Origin: Flavobacteriales bacterium ALC-1
GTDB lineage: Bacteria; Bacteroidota; Bacteroidia; Flavobacteriales; Flavobacteriaceae
Length of the DNA: 64,000 bases
NCBI GenBank assembly: GCA_000171875.1
Contig: ABHI01000004.1
Coordinates: 107,501 to 171,500 of the forward strand
Direction: 5' to 3'
Positions 7,183-16,479 of this stretch are shown piece by piece. Below the pieces are notes generated by a model that was given only the letters and a program-made list of their open reading frames with translations, did no database searches and was not told where the DNA came from. Both the position numbers and the translations under genes were made by a program. Numbering within the stretch: position 1 is the stretch's first letter; each line of letters opens with the position of its first letter.

Positions 7183-8715
7183 TTAAAAAGGAACACCATC
7201 ATCTTCAGGGCCATCAAAAGCATCTGAAGCCGAAGGAAAATTATCTGGCTTAAATGTGTCGTCGTTAGCAGCTGCATTCATTTTAGAATGAAACTCTCCA
7301 AAAGGTGTGTCAAAATCATCCAAATTATCGAACTTACCTAAGTGACCAATAAACTTCAAACGTATATTTTCTAAACCACCATTTCTATGCTTAGCGACAA
7401 TAAACTCTCCTTGTCCTTCGGTTGGTGAGCGCTCTTCATCATCCCACTCATCAATCTTATAATATTCTGGTCTGTAAATAAACGATACAATATCTGCATC
7501 TTGTTCAATCGCACCAGATTCACGTAAATCTGATAACAAAGGCCGTTTACTTCCTCCACGCGTTTCTACAGCACGTGATAGTTGTGATAATGCTATAACT
7601 GGAATGCTTAATTCCTTAGCTAAAGCCTTAAGATTTCGAGAAATAGTTGATATTTCTTGCTCTCTATTTCCCCCTTTTTGACTTCCACCAGCAGTCATTA
7701 ACTGCAAATAGTCAATCATAATCATCTTTATACCATATTGTGATGCTAAACGACGTGCTTTTGCTCTTAAATCGAAAATTGAAAGCGAAGGTGTATCATC
7801 AATAAATAAAGGAGCTTTTTCTAAAGTCTTCACTTTAACATTAAGCTGTTCCCATTCATGTTTTTCGAGTTTTCCTGTTCTTAACTTTTCTGAAGATAAA
7901 CCAGTTTCACTAGAAATTAAACGTGTTATTAACTGAACAGATGACATCTCTAAAGAGAAAAATGCCACAGGAATATTACTATTTACAGCAACATTACGAG
8001 CCATAGTTAATGTAAATGCCGTTTTACCCATACCAGGACGTGCAGCAACAATTACTAAATCTGATGGTTGCCACCCAGAAGTCAACTTATCTAATTTATC
8101 AAATCCTGAAGGGATACCACTCATTCCCTCTTTATTAGATATTTCTTCAATTTTTTTCTTTGCCTGAATTACTAAACTCTGAGCAGTTTCTGTAGATTTT
8201 TTTACGTTACCTTGGGTAACTTCATAAAGCTTAGCTTCTGCGTTATCTAAAAGATCAAAAACATCTTTAGTTTCATCATAAGCATCCTCTATAATTTCGC
8301 TTGAAATTTTAATCAAACTACGTTGAATATACTTCTGAAGAATAATACGTGCATGAAACTCAATATGTGCTGAAGATGACACTCTTTGTGTTAATGAAAT
8401 AAGATAAAAATCACCACCAATCAAATCTAACTTTTCATCTTTCTTTAATTGACTAGAAACGGTTAATAAGTCAACAGGTTCACTGTTTTCAAATAATTTG
8501 AAAATAGCTTCAAAAATGTGTTTGTGTGCTTCTTTATAAAATGCATCTGAACTTAATATGTCAATTACCTCATCAACACCTTTTTTGTCAATCATCATTG
8601 CACCCAACACAACTTCCTCTAAATCAATAGCTTGGGGTGGTATTTTACCTTTCTCCAAGTTAATAATTGTACTTTTATCGACTTTATAGCCTTGTAGTGG
8701 ATTGGGTTGTTTCAT
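7183..8715 (-). CDS. dnaB: replicative DNA helicase DnaB
   Basis: Hexameric 5'-3' helicase that unwinds the fork ahead of DNA polymerase III. The 510-residue product has the N-terminal DnaB domain (about 25-130), a linker and the RecA-like C-terminal ATPase. Walker A is ARPGMGKTAFT, Walker B lies in IKMIMIDYLQLM, and the C-terminal motif ESGAIEQDADIVSFIYRPEYY is typical. The ATG at 8715 is chosen over an in-frame TTG at 8724. A TACATTTG -7-like box (8729-8722) lies immediately upstream but has no matching -33, so a leaderless transcript is possible but unproven. Confidence 0.97.
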   Translation of the reverse strand: MKQPNPLQGYKVDKSTIINLEKGKIPPQAIDLEEVVLGAMMIDKKGVDEVIDILSSDAFYKEAHKHIFEAIFKLFENSEPVDLLTVSSQLKKDEKLDLIGGDFYLISLTQRVSSSAHIEFHARIILQKYIQRSLIKISSEIIEDAYDETKDVFDLLDNAEAKLYEVTQGNVKKSTETAQSLVIQAKKKIEEISNKEGMSGIPSGFDKLDKLTSGWQPSDLVIVAARPGMGKTAFTLTMARNVAVNSNIPVAFFSLEMSSVQLITRLISSETGLSSEKLRTGKLEKHEWEQLNVKVKTLEKAPLFIDDTPSLSIFDLRAKARRLASQYGIKMIMIDYLQLMTAGGSQKGGNREQEISTISRNLKALAKELSIPVIALSQLSRAVETRGGSKRPLLSDLRESGAIEQDADIVSFIYRPEYYKIDEWDDEERSPTEGQGEFIVAKHRNGGLENIRLKFIGHLGKFDNLDDFDTPFGEFHSKMNAAANDDTFKPDNFPSASDAFDGPEDDGVPF

Positions 8716-8831
8716 ATGTAACAAATGTAACTAAATAGTGCTAATGAAATGTTATTGAGTATTTTACAATCTCAACACGTCATTAACATTTTAACTGTTG
8801 ATAAGTCTTATTTATTGTTAATAGTGCCAAA

Positions 8832-8859
8832 AAAAACTGAAGCCTAAACTTCAGTTTTT
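8832..8859 (-). terminator. intrinsic terminator after accA
   Basis: The stem AAAAACTGAAG (8832-8842) / CTTCAGTTTTT (8849-8859) with a 6-nt loop is followed, on the leftward transcript, by a T run. It separates accA from dnaB, whose start is about 117 nt further on. Confidence 0.85.
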
Positions 8860-8884
8860 AAGTGTTTGCCTATGATTAGTGGAT

Positions 8885-9838
8885 TTAGTCTTTATAGACT
8901 CCCATTTCGTCATATTTTTCCATGCGCTGTTTCACTAAATCTTTTGGTGATAAGTTTTTAAGTTCATCATAAGATTTAACGATTGCGTCTTTAACTGCTG
9001 AAAACGTTTTTTCTTTATCGTTATGTGCTCCACCAAGTGGTTCTTTTATTATTTGATCAACAAGTTTCATACGCTTCATATCCTTAGCTGTAAGTTTTAA
9101 TGCTTCAGCTGCTTGTTCTTTGTATTCCCAACTTCTCCATAAAATGGATGAACAAGATTCTGGGGAGATAACTGAGTACCATGTATTTTCTAACATCATT
9201 ACACGATCACCTACTCCAATACCTAATGCACCACCTGAAGCTCCTTCACCTATTATAATAGTAATAATAGGAACTTTAAGACGTGCCATTTCTAAAATAT
9301 TTCTTGCAATAGCTTCTCCTTGACCTCGCTCTTCAGCTTCTAAACCAGGATAAGCACCTGGAGTATCTATTAAAGTAACTACAGGAATACCAAACTTTTC
9401 AGCAGATTGCATTAATCGTAATGCTTTACGATAACCTTCAGGATTTGACATTCCAAAATTACGATATTGTCTTGTTTTAGTATTAAACCCTTTTTGCTGA
9501 CCAATAAACATGAAAGTCTGGTCTCCTATTTTGCCTAAGCCACCAATCATCGCCTTATCATCCTTTACATTTCTATCTCCATGTAACTCTAAAAAAGAAG
9601 CACCACACAGTGCATTAATATGATCTAAAGTATAAGGTCTGTTAGGATGGCGTGATAATTGGACACGTTGCCAAGCTGTAAGGTTTTTATATATATCTTT
9701 TTTTGTATCAGCTAATTTTTTTTCAATCTGCTTACAGGTTTCAGTAACATCCACGTCACTTTCTTCGCCTATAATCTGACATTTTTCAAGCTGCTCTTCT
9801 AATTCTTTTATGGGTAATTCAAACTCTAAGTATTCCAT
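8885..9838 (-). CDS. accA: acetyl-CoA carboxylase carboxyltransferase subunit alpha
   Basis: Transfers the carboxyl group from carboxybiotin to acetyl-CoA, with AccD, in the first step of fatty acid synthesis. The 317 residues are full length. Conserved stretches include [62 protein letters not shown] and [28 protein letters not shown] -7-like box sits upstream at 9888-9881 without a clear -33. The partner genes accB, accC and accD are not adjacent; the BCCP and biotin carboxylase genes at 54176-56093 belong to a separate acyl-CoA carboxylase operon. Confidence 0.97.
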   Translation of the reverse strand: MEYLEFELPIKELEEQLEKCQIIGEESDVDVTETCKQIEKKLADTKKDIYKNLTAWQRVQLSRHPNRPYTLDHINALCGASFLELHGDRNVKDDKAMIGGLGKIGDQTFMFIGQQKGFNTKTRQYRNFGMSNPEGYRKALRLMQSAEKFGIPVVTLIDTPGAYPGLEAEERGQGEAIARNILEMARLKVPIITIIIGEGASGGALGIGVGDRVMMLENTWYSVISPESCSSILWRSWEYKEQAAEALKLTAKDMKRMKLVDQIIKEPLGGAHNDKEKTFSAVKDAIVKSYDELKNLSPKDLVKQRMEKYDEMGVYKD

Positions 9839-9893
9839 ACAATTTGAAATTAGTTTTTTGTTTCGTTAGTTAGTAGTATGCAAATATAAAAAC

Positions 9894-10802
9894 TTAATTC
9901 GTTATACTGTTGGTTTTACTTCTCCGTCTTTTATAGTTTTTAAAAATAGCATCAAACAACACAGCAGATATCACCAAAATGGCACCAATATAAAATTGCG
10001 GAGACATTTTTTCTGTTTCAGGAAATAAAAACAAGGCCAAAGCAATACCATAAATAGGCTCTAAATTATAACTTAAAATTACTGTAAACGGGCTTATATA
10101 CCGCATTACTTCTACTGCTCCAATAAATGCATAAGCCGTACAGACTGATGCCAGAATAAAAATATAAATCCAATCTTTACTAGATAACGTAAAGAATTCG
10201 GCATCAAAACTAATACCAGATAAAAGAATAAATATGGTTAGAAAAACAACGCCACTTATAAACTCATAAAACGAGATTACCGTGGCATTATGCCGTTCAA
10301 TAAAACGTCCATTTATTACGGCAAATAAAGTTGAAAATAATGCTGACAGTAACCCTAAAATTATTCCGTTGATGTAACCTAATTCGCTACTGGTTATTAA
10401 ACAAACTCCTATAATAACTATAATGCCAAATAAAATTTCATAACCTAGAATTTTACGTTTAAAAAAAATAGGTTCTATAAACGACGCAAAAAAAGCTCCT
10501 GAAGAAAACATAGCCAAAGCAATTGATACATTAGCTTGATTAATAGCTTCGAAAAACGTAACCCAATGCAAAGCTATAATTACACCAGCTGCTGAGAATC
10601 TTAAAAATGTCCTTTTCTTAATTTTTATATCTAACCTTATAATTTTAATGTAAATAAACATTAAAATACCAGCAATAATCATTCTATACCATACCAATTC
10701 TAATGAACCAATAGTAATAAGTTCTCCAAGAATTGCGGTAAATCCAGCAATAAAAACTAGAAGATGTAAATGTAAATAGTGCTTTAACTTAGCGTTTGGC
10801 AT
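9894..10802 (-). CDS. EamA/DMT-family permease
   Basis: A 302-residue inner-membrane protein with about ten hydrophobic segments arranged as two repeats of five, the drug/metabolite transporter fold. The motif GVIIALHWVTFFEAINQANVS resembles the EamA repeat signature. The substrate is unknown; relatives export amino acids or nucleotides. Its start overlaps the end of the LptF/G gene by 14 nt, so it is probably translationally coupled in a tgt-lpt-eamA operon. Confidence 0.85.
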   Translation of the reverse strand: MPNAKLKHYLHLHLLVFIAGFTAILGELITIGSLELVWYRMIIAGILMFIYIKIIRLDIKIKKRTFLRFSAAGVIIALHWVTFFEAINQANVSIALAMFSSGAFFASFIEPIFFKRKILGYEILFGIIVIIGVCLITSSELGYINGIILGLLSALFSTLFAVINGRFIERHNATVISFYEFISGVVFLTIFILLSGISFDAEFFTLSSKDWIYIFILASVCTAYAFIGAVEVMRYISPFTVILSYNLEPIYGIALALFLFPETEKMSPQFYIGAILVISAVLFDAIFKNYKRRRSKTNSITN

Positions 10803-11865
10803 TTTGCAGAAGGTAAATAGCTAAAATACCAAATAAAAAATTAGGAAGCCATACAGCAATAACAGCAGGGAAATTGGCCTGTTCAGCCATAACGCCAAAA
10901 ATTTTATCTAAAAAGACATAAATCATAGCAATAGCTATACCGAATGCTAAATTAACACCCATACCACCTCGTCTTTTAACAGAAGACACAGCTACAGCTA
11001 TTATGGTTAGTATAAATATAGAAACCGGTAAGCTCCATTTCTTTTGCTTCACCACTTCATAACGCCCTATGTTTGGTGAACCTCTTCTCTTTTCAGCTGC
11101 AATAAAATCTAAGAGTTCACCATAAGATTTAGTTTCGGCAGCATATTGCACTGGTGTTAAATCCTCCAGCTCAAAAGGAAAATGCATATCCTTACTTCTT
11201 TCCTTTTCTATTCTTTCTACTCCATTTTCAAAACTACGTTTTACATAAGTTGTTAGTCTGTAAGTAGAATCTTTTTCTATATACCTTATATTTTCTGCAA
11301 ATATTTTATACTTAAGCTCATTACCCTCTATATGTTCGTATGTAAATTTCATTCCCGTTTTACTTTTAGGACTAAAACTACTTACAAAAATATAATCATT
11401 ATCATTTATCTGTTGGTAAACATCTCGTGTTTGTTGAACTTGTTTATTCTTTTTTAAGTACTTAAACTTAAATTCATTAAAACCCTTACTTGCCATTGGT
11501 GATAAATACATCCCTAAAACCAAAGCGAAAATTGCTACTACAGTAGCTCCAATTAAATATGGCCTTAGAAATCTAGTGAACGATACGCCAGAGCTTAAAA
11601 AAGCAACTATTTCTGTATTGTTAGCTAACTTAGATGTAAACCAAATAACAGATAGAAATAAAAATAAAGGAAATAATAGATTAGCAAAATATATCGTAAA
11701 ATCTACATAATAAGCAGTGACTTCACCAAATGGTGCTTTGTTTTCTAGTATTTTACCCACTTTTTCTGCTAAATCTACTGTAATACCAATAGGAATAAAC
11801 AGCAGTAACATCATTAAAAATGTGAATAAATATCGTTTTAATATGTACCAGTCTAATATCTTCAC
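10789..11865 (-). CDS. LptF/LptG family permease
   Basis: Membrane component of the lipopolysaccharide export ABC transporter, which extracts LPS from the inner membrane and passes it along the Lpt bridge. The 358-residue layout fits: N-terminal membrane segments (about 10-35, 55-80, 100-120), a periplasmic jellyroll region (about 125-255) and C-terminal membrane segments. The opening LDWYILKRYLFTFLMMLLLF is typical. It could be LptF or LptG; the sequence does not decide. It starts 3 nt after tgt ends, in the same operon. Confidence 0.88.
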   Translation of the reverse strand: MKILDWYILKRYLFTFLMMLLLFIPIGITVDLAEKVGKILENKAPFGEVTAYYVDFTIYFANLLFPLFLFLSVIWFTSKLANNTEIVAFLSSGVSFTRFLRPYLIGATVVAIFALVLGMYLSPMASKGFNEFKFKYLKKNKQVQQTRDVYQQINDNDYIFVSSFSPKSKTGMKFTYEHIEGNELKYKIFAENIRYIEKDSTYRLTTYVKRSFENGVERIEKERSKDMHFPFELEDLTPVQYAAETKSYGELLDFIAAEKRRGSPNIGRYEVVKQKKWSLPVSIFILTIIAVAVSSVKRRGGMGVNLAFGIAIAMIYVFLDKIFGVMAEQANFPAVIAVWLPNFLFGILAIYLLQNAKR

Positions 11866-11868
11866 CTA

Positions 11869-12999
11869 CTACAATCTGTTATCCATTTGTTTAACCATTT
11901 TATCTTTCCAAACTCTAAAATCACCTTCAATAATATGTTTTCTAGCTTCTCGAGTCAACCATAAATAAAATCCTAAATTGTGAATCGTTGCAATTTGTTT
12001 TCCTAAGAGTTCATTTACTGTAAATAAATGCCTTAGATAAGCTTTACTGTATTCTGTGTCAACAAATGTTATTCCCATCTCATCTATAGGAGAAAAATCA
12101 TTTGCCCACTTCAAATTTTTAATATTTATGGTGCCCTGAGCCGTAAATAACATACCATTCCTTGCATTTCGGGTTGGCATTACACAATCGAACATATCTA
12201 CTCCTAACGCTATATTCTCTAATATATTGATTGGTGTACCTACTCCCATTAAATACCGTGGTTTCTCTTCTGGCAAAATATCACATACAACTTCTGTCAT
12301 TGCATACATTTCTTCTGCTGGTTCACCTACCGATAGACCACCTATAGCATTTCCTTCTGCTCCAGCGTTTGCGATATATTCAGCAGATTGTTGCCTTAAA
12401 TCTTTATACGTACTTCCTTGTACAATAGGAAAAAAGGTCTGCTCATAATCGTACTTAAAAGGAGTCTTTTTTAAGTGGGTTAAACAGCGCTCTAACCAAC
12501 GATGTGTCATATGCATAGAACGCTTTGCATAATTATAATCACAAGGGTATGGTGTACATTCATCAAAAGCCATTATAACATCTGCACCAATACTACGCTG
12601 CACTTCCATAACATTTTCTGGTGTAAACACATGATAACTGCCATCTATATGTGACTTAAATTTCACTCCCTCTTCCTTGATTTTTCGATTTGCAGATAAT
12701 GAATAGACTTGATAACCGCCAGAGTCGGTTAAAATATTTCGGTCCCAATTCATAAATTTATGTAACCCTCCAGCTTGTTCTAAAATAGGAGTTTGCGGTC
12801 TTAAGTATAAATGATACGTATTACCTAAAATAATATCTGGATTAATATCATTTTTTAACTCTCTTTGATGCACACCTTTAACAGAAGCCACTGTACCTAC
12901 TGGCATAAAAATCGGAGTTTCTATAACGCCATGATCTGTTGTAATAGATCCAGCTCTTGCCTTAGAGTTTTTATCGTTTGTTAATCTTTGAAATTTCAT
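11869..12999 (-). CDS. tgt: tRNA-guanine transglycosylase, lacking the zinc cysteines
   Basis: Replaces guanine-34 by the queuine precursor preQ1 in GUN anticodons. The 376 residues carry DSGGYQVYSL, GGLSVGEP and the nucleophile region MFDCVMPTRNARNG. In the canonical bacterial enzyme a C-x-C-x2-C...H site binds structural zinc just before YSRAYLRHL. Here the matching stretch reads ITFVDTEYSKAYLRHLF with no cysteines, while the later His in TIHNLGFY remains. From memory this is shared by other Bacteroidota TGTs, so it is probably a lineage trait and not damage. First gene of the operon with lptF/G and eamA. Confidence 0.93.
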   Translation of the reverse strand: MKFQRLTNDKNSKARAGSITTDHGVIETPIFMPVGTVASVKGVHQRELKNDINPDIILGNTYHLYLRPQTPILEQAGGLHKFMNWDRNILTDSGGYQVYSLSANRKIKEEGVKFKSHIDGSYHVFTPENVMEVQRSIGADVIMAFDECTPYPCDYNYAKRSMHMTHRWLERCLTHLKKTPFKYDYEQTFFPIVQGSTYKDLRQQSAEYIANAGAEGNAIGGLSVGEPAEEMYAMTEVVCDILPEEKPRYLMGVGTPINILENIALGVDMFDCVMPTRNARNGMLFTAQGTINIKNLKWANDFSPIDEMGITFVDTEYSKAYLRHLFTVNELLGKQIATIHNLGFYLWLTREARKHIIEGDFRVWKDKMVKQMDNRL

Positions 13000-13200
13000 G
13001 TGTTAACACTTATTGTTTTTCAGCGGACATATGTTGTTCGCTATTAATCATTCTTTTATATGATAATAATTTCAGCATGCTCGTTTCATTAATTATAAGT
13101 CTAACGGCAAATATAATTAACTCAATGTCATTCAATCTTAATTAAAAATAAAAATTGTTAGCAAATCCATAAAATCGTTAATAAGTGACGTCTTTCTATT

Positions 13201-13231
13201 TTTGAAAGGCTTTTGTAAAAAGCTATTTTTG
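13201..13231 (+). promoter_or_regulatory. transketolase operon promoter
   Basis: TTTG (13201-13204) is followed after 19 nt by TATTTTTG (13224-13231), a full Bacteroidota consensus match, 26 nt upstream of the ATG. The -33 box is itself part of a second copy of CTATTTTTG (13196-13204). Confidence 0.75.
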
Positions 13232-13256
13232 TGCCATCAAATTTAAGCAACACAAC

Positions 13257-14102
13257 ATGCCAAACATTCAAGAATTAGAAGATTTAACAACTCAAGTTCG
13301 TAGAGATATTTTACGAATGGTACACAAGGTCAACTCTGGTCATCCAGGTGGTTCATTAGGTTGTGCCGAATTCTTTGTAACACTCTACAAAGATATTATG
13401 AAAACCAATGATGGTTTTAATATGGATGGAGAAGGGGAGGATTTATTTTTCCTATCTAACGGACATATTTCACCTGTATATTATAGTGTTTTGGCACGTT
13501 CTGGGTATTTTCCTGTAGATGAATTAAACACCTTTAGGTTAATAGATTCTCGTTTACAAGGACATCCAACTACTCATGAAGGTTTGCCCGGTATAAGAAT
13601 CGCATCTGGTTCTTTAGGGCAAGGAATGTCTGTTGCACTTGGAGCTGCACAAACAAAAAAGTTGAATAATGATAATCATTTAGTTTACAGTCTTCATGGT
13701 GATGGCGAATTACAAGAAGGCCAAAATTGGGAAGCTATTATGTATGCTGCAGGTAATAATGTTGACAATATTATATCTACGATAGATTTAAACGGACAAC
13801 AAATTGATGGTTCTACGGATACAGTTTTACCAATGGGAAGCCTCAGAGCAAAATTTGAAGCTTTTGGTTGGACCGTTGTAGATATAGAAAACGGTAATAA
13901 TGTTGAAGCTATTTTAAAAGGAATGGCAGAAGCAAAAGCTTTAACAGGAAAAGGAAAACCTGTTTGTGTATTACTTAAAACTGTAATGGGTAATGGTGTA
14001 GATTTTATGATGCATACACATGCTTGGCATGGTAAAGCACCAAATGACGAACAACTCGCTATTGGATTAGAGCAAAATGCTGAAACGTTAGGAGATTACT
14101 AA
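13257..14102 (+). CDS. transketolase, N-terminal (TPP-binding) subunit
   Basis: Half of a split transketolase that moves two-carbon ketol units in the non-oxidative pentose phosphate pathway. The 281 residues cover the thiamine-diphosphate-binding domain: HSGHPGGSLG at the start, then GSLGQGMSVALGAAQ, the TPP/Mg motif GDGELQEGQNWEA and STIDLNGQQIDG. The pyrimidine-binding and C-terminal domains are coded by a separate gene at 14808. One secreted-protein gene lies between, starting 1 nt after this stop codon. The two subunits should assemble into a heterotetramer. Confidence 0.93.
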   Translation: MPNIQELEDLTTQVRRDILRMVHKVNSGHPGGSLGCAEFFVTLYKDIMKTNDGFNMDGEGEDLFFLSNGHISPVYYSVLARSGYFPVDELNTFRLIDSRLQGHPTTHEGLPGIRIASGSLGQGMSVALGAAQTKKLNNDNHLVYSLHGDGELQEGQNWEAIMYAAGNNVDNIISTIDLNGQQIDGSTDTVLPMGSLRAKFEAFGWTVVDIENGNNVEAILKGMAEAKALTGKGKPVCVLLKTVMGNGVDFMMHTHAWHGKAPNDEQLAIGLEQNAETLGDY

Positions 14103-14103
14103 G

Positions 14104-14811
14104 ATGAATAAAACGCTAACATATATATTAATATTAGTTTTGGGCTTTAGCTACGCTCAAGAAAAAAATATTACTATTGATTATACAGTTGACTACATCA
14201 TTCCAAAGAAAAATACGACGCAAGCAGATACAGTTTCTATAGGATTTGACAAAAATGGCAGATACTTATGGACTGATAGTGAATATCTTGCAAAAGATTT
14301 AGGACGTTCAATATTTAGAGGAAAAGAAGAGCTTTTAAAAGATGCTGAAATAGGGATAATTTTGGATACTGAAAAATTGACTATTACTTTATTTTTTAGT
14401 TCTGGAGATAATGAAATTTACATGAATGTAGCCTTAGATGCTATAATACCTATTCGTAATTCCAATAAACCAGGTGAAACGTTTGAATTACTCTCTGAAA
14501 CTACAGGGGATACTATTAAAGTTTTAGATCATGAAGTAGAGGTCTATAGTGTATTTCCAAGTAACAAACCAGATGACACCATTTATATTGGATTTGATAA
14601 GGAACTAAAAGTTGATAATACTAAGTTATTTGATAATTTTCTTTCATTATTTTTTGCTGCTGAAGAAAACTCAGAAATGAAAGCGCTTAATTTTCCAAAT
14701 GGATTAATTCTAAACATTTCGGATGAAGGACAAACAATTATAGAAGCGCATAAAATAGATACCAATACTAAAACGATTACACTTAACCATAGTTACAAAA
14801 TAACAGAATGA
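14104..14811 (+). CDS. secreted hypothetical protein inserted in the transketolase operon
   Basis: A 235-residue protein of unknown function with a clear signal peptide (MNKTLTYILILVLGFSYAQ), so periplasmic or exported. The rest looks beta-rich and contains two similar stretches, ADTVSIGFDKNG and DDTIYIGFDKEL, which may mark an internal duplication. It begins 1 nt after the stop of the first transketolase subunit, and its stop overlaps the start of the second (ATGA at 14808-14811), so it is translated as part of the same operon. Nothing in it suggests a role in sugar phosphate metabolism. Base composition is like its neighbours. Confidence 0.75.
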   Translation: MNKTLTYILILVLGFSYAQEKNITIDYTVDYIIPKKNTTQADTVSIGFDKNGRYLWTDSEYLAKDLGRSIFRGKEELLKDAEIGIILDTEKLTITLFFSSGDNEIYMNVALDAIIPIRNSNKPGETFELLSETTGDTIKVLDHEVEVYSVFPSNKPDDTIYIGFDKELKVDNTKLFDNFLSLFFAAEENSEMKALNFPNGLILNISDEGQTIIEAHKIDTNTKTITLNHSYKITE

Positions 14812-15761
14812 AAACATATACAAACACAGGAAATAAAGACACACGCTCTGGTTTTGGAGCTGGATTAACAGAACTAGGTCAAACTAACGAAAATGTTGTT
14901 GCATTATGTGCCGATTTAATTGGCTCGTTAAAAATGGATCAGTTTAAAGCTAATCATCCAGAACGTTTCTTCCAAGTTGGGATTGCAGAAGCCAATATGA
15001 TTGGTTTAGCAGCAGGAATGACTATTGGTGGTAAAATTCCATTCACAGGTACATTTGCTAATTTCTCTACTGGTAGAGTTTATGATCAAATACGTCAGAG
15101 TGTAGCATATTCTGGTAAAAATGTAAAGATATGTGCATCACATGCTGGTGTAACTTTGGGAGAAGATGGCGCAACTCACCAAATACTTGAGGATATCGGG
15201 CTGATGAAAATGTTACCTGGTATGACTGTAATTAATACTTGTGATTACAACCAAACCAAAGCAGCAACTTTAGCAATTGCTGAACATAATGGTCCCGTTT
15301 ATTTAAGATTCGGAAGACCAAAAGTAGCAAACTTCACTCCTGAAAATGGAGATTTTGAAATAGGTAAGGCTGTTAAATTAACTGAAGGAAATGATGTAAC
15401 TATTGTTGCTACTGGTCATTTAGTATGGGAAGCCTTAGAAGCTTCTAAAGTTTTAAATGAAGTAGGAATTTCTGCAGAAGTTATAAATATTCATACTATA
15501 AAACCATTAGATGATAAAGCAATTATAGAATCCGTTTCTAAAACCGGTTGTATTGTTACAGCAGAAGAGCACAATCATTTAGGAGGTCTTGGTGAGAGTG
15601 TCGCTAGAGCTTTAGCACTACATAAACCTACACCTCAAGAATTTGTTGCTACTAATGATACATTTGGTGAATCCGGCACACCTGCACAACTTATGGCTAA
15701 GTATGGTCTTGATCGTGATGCCATTCAAAATGCCGTAAAAAAAGTATTAAAAAGAAAATAA
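14808..15761 (+). CDS. transketolase, C-terminal subunit
   Basis: The second half of the split transketolase: pyrimidine-binding domain followed by the transketolase C-terminal domain. The 317 residues show RSGFGAGLTELGQ, VGIAEANMIGLAAGM (with the catalytic Glu), SHAGVTLGEDGATHQ and EHNHLGGLGESVA. Its ATG overlaps the stop of the preceding secreted-protein gene by 4 nt, indicating coupled translation. Together with the subunit at 13257 it makes one active enzyme. Confidence 0.93.
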   Translation: MKTYTNTGNKDTRSGFGAGLTELGQTNENVVALCADLIGSLKMDQFKANHPERFFQVGIAEANMIGLAAGMTIGGKIPFTGTFANFSTGRVYDQIRQSVAYSGKNVKICASHAGVTLGEDGATHQILEDIGLMKMLPGMTVINTCDYNQTKAATLAIAEHNGPVYLRFGRPKVANFTPENGDFEIGKAVKLTEGNDVTIVATGHLVWEALEASKVLNEVGISAEVINIHTIKPLDDKAIIESVSKTGCIVTAEEHNHLGGLGESVARALALHKPTPQEFVATNDTFGESGTPAQLMAKYGLDRDAIQNAVKKVLKRK

Positions 15762-15816
15762 GTTCGTTTTGGCAACGTTTTTGATATTAAGTTCATTAAT
15801 CTTAAAAACGAACATT

Positions 15817-16416
15817 ATGAAAAATTTGAAAAAGTCAGCTTACTTAGTTGCAATTTTGGCATTTATTAGTTTTAGTTTAAATGCACAAAACGGTAGTGCT
15901 TTTGGTATTAAGGGTGGTCTAAACTACAGTGCCAACGGAGATTATTTTGAATCTATTAATGAAAATTCTAAAAATCCAGATCGTAATATTGGGTATCATA
16001 TTGGTGTTTTCGGAAAAATAGGTAACAAACTCTATTTTAGACCAGAGTTGGTTTACACTGCTACTAAAAGTGATTATGATAGCGATCATTTTAATGTAAA
16101 GAAAATTGATGCACCTCTTTTAGTTGGACTAAAAGTATTAGGGCCTATTAGTGTTTTTGGTGGACCATCATTACAGTATATTCTAAATACCGATTTTGAT
16201 GGTATAGATATAGATAATGTTGAAGATGATTTTTCTGTAGGCTTAAACTTCGGTATAGCTTTAAGTTTAAACAAAATAGGAATTGACCTAAGATATGAGA
16301 GAGGCTTTAATAATAATGAAGCTACATTTATTGATAATAATATCGGTACTGACGTTACTAGTAGAATTGATACTAGACCAGATCAATTAATTTTAAGCTT
16401 ATCAATAGCCTTATAA
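15817..16416 (+). CDS. outer membrane beta-barrel protein (porin family-like)
   Basis: A 199-residue exported protein with signal peptide (MKNLKKSAYLVAILAFISFS, cleavage after LNA). After it come FGIKGGLNYS, IGYHIGVFGKI, LYFRPELVYT and IGIDLRYERGF, alternating strands with an aromatic girdle. This is the pattern of the small barrels labelled outer membrane protein beta-barrel or PorT-like in flavobacteria. The ATG at 15817 gives a proper signal peptide; an upstream TTG at 15769 would bury it. Substrate or partner unknown. A strong terminator follows. Confidence 0.8.
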   Translation: MKNLKKSAYLVAILAFISFSLNAQNGSAFGIKGGLNYSANGDYFESINENSKNPDRNIGYHIGVFGKIGNKLYFRPELVYTATKSDYDSDHFNVKKIDAPLLVGLKVLGPISVFGGPSLQYILNTDFDGIDIDNVEDDFSVGLNFGIALSLNKIGIDLRYERGFNNNEATFIDNNIGTDVTSRIDTRPDQLILSLSIAL

Positions 16417-16435
16417 CACACCTATTATAAAATAT

Positions 16436-16460
16436 AAAAGCCGCTCAATGAGCGGCTTTT
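16436..16460. terminator. bidirectional intrinsic terminator
   Basis: A perfect 11-bp stem (AAAAGCCGCTC / GAGCGGCTTTT) with an AAT loop sits between the convergent barrel gene and FKBP lipoprotein gene. The A and T flanks let it work both ways. Confidence 0.9.
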
Positions 16461-16479
16461 ATATATAATTTATCTGGCA

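Noticed and set aside
8722-8729. dnaB promoter giving a leaderless mRNA
   Set aside because: TACATTTG is a good -7 box next to the start codon, but there is no -33 TTG at 17-23 nt.
9881-9888. accA promoter
   Set aside because: TATATTTG is present but no TTG lies at the expected distance upstream; reported only as a remark in the accA entry.
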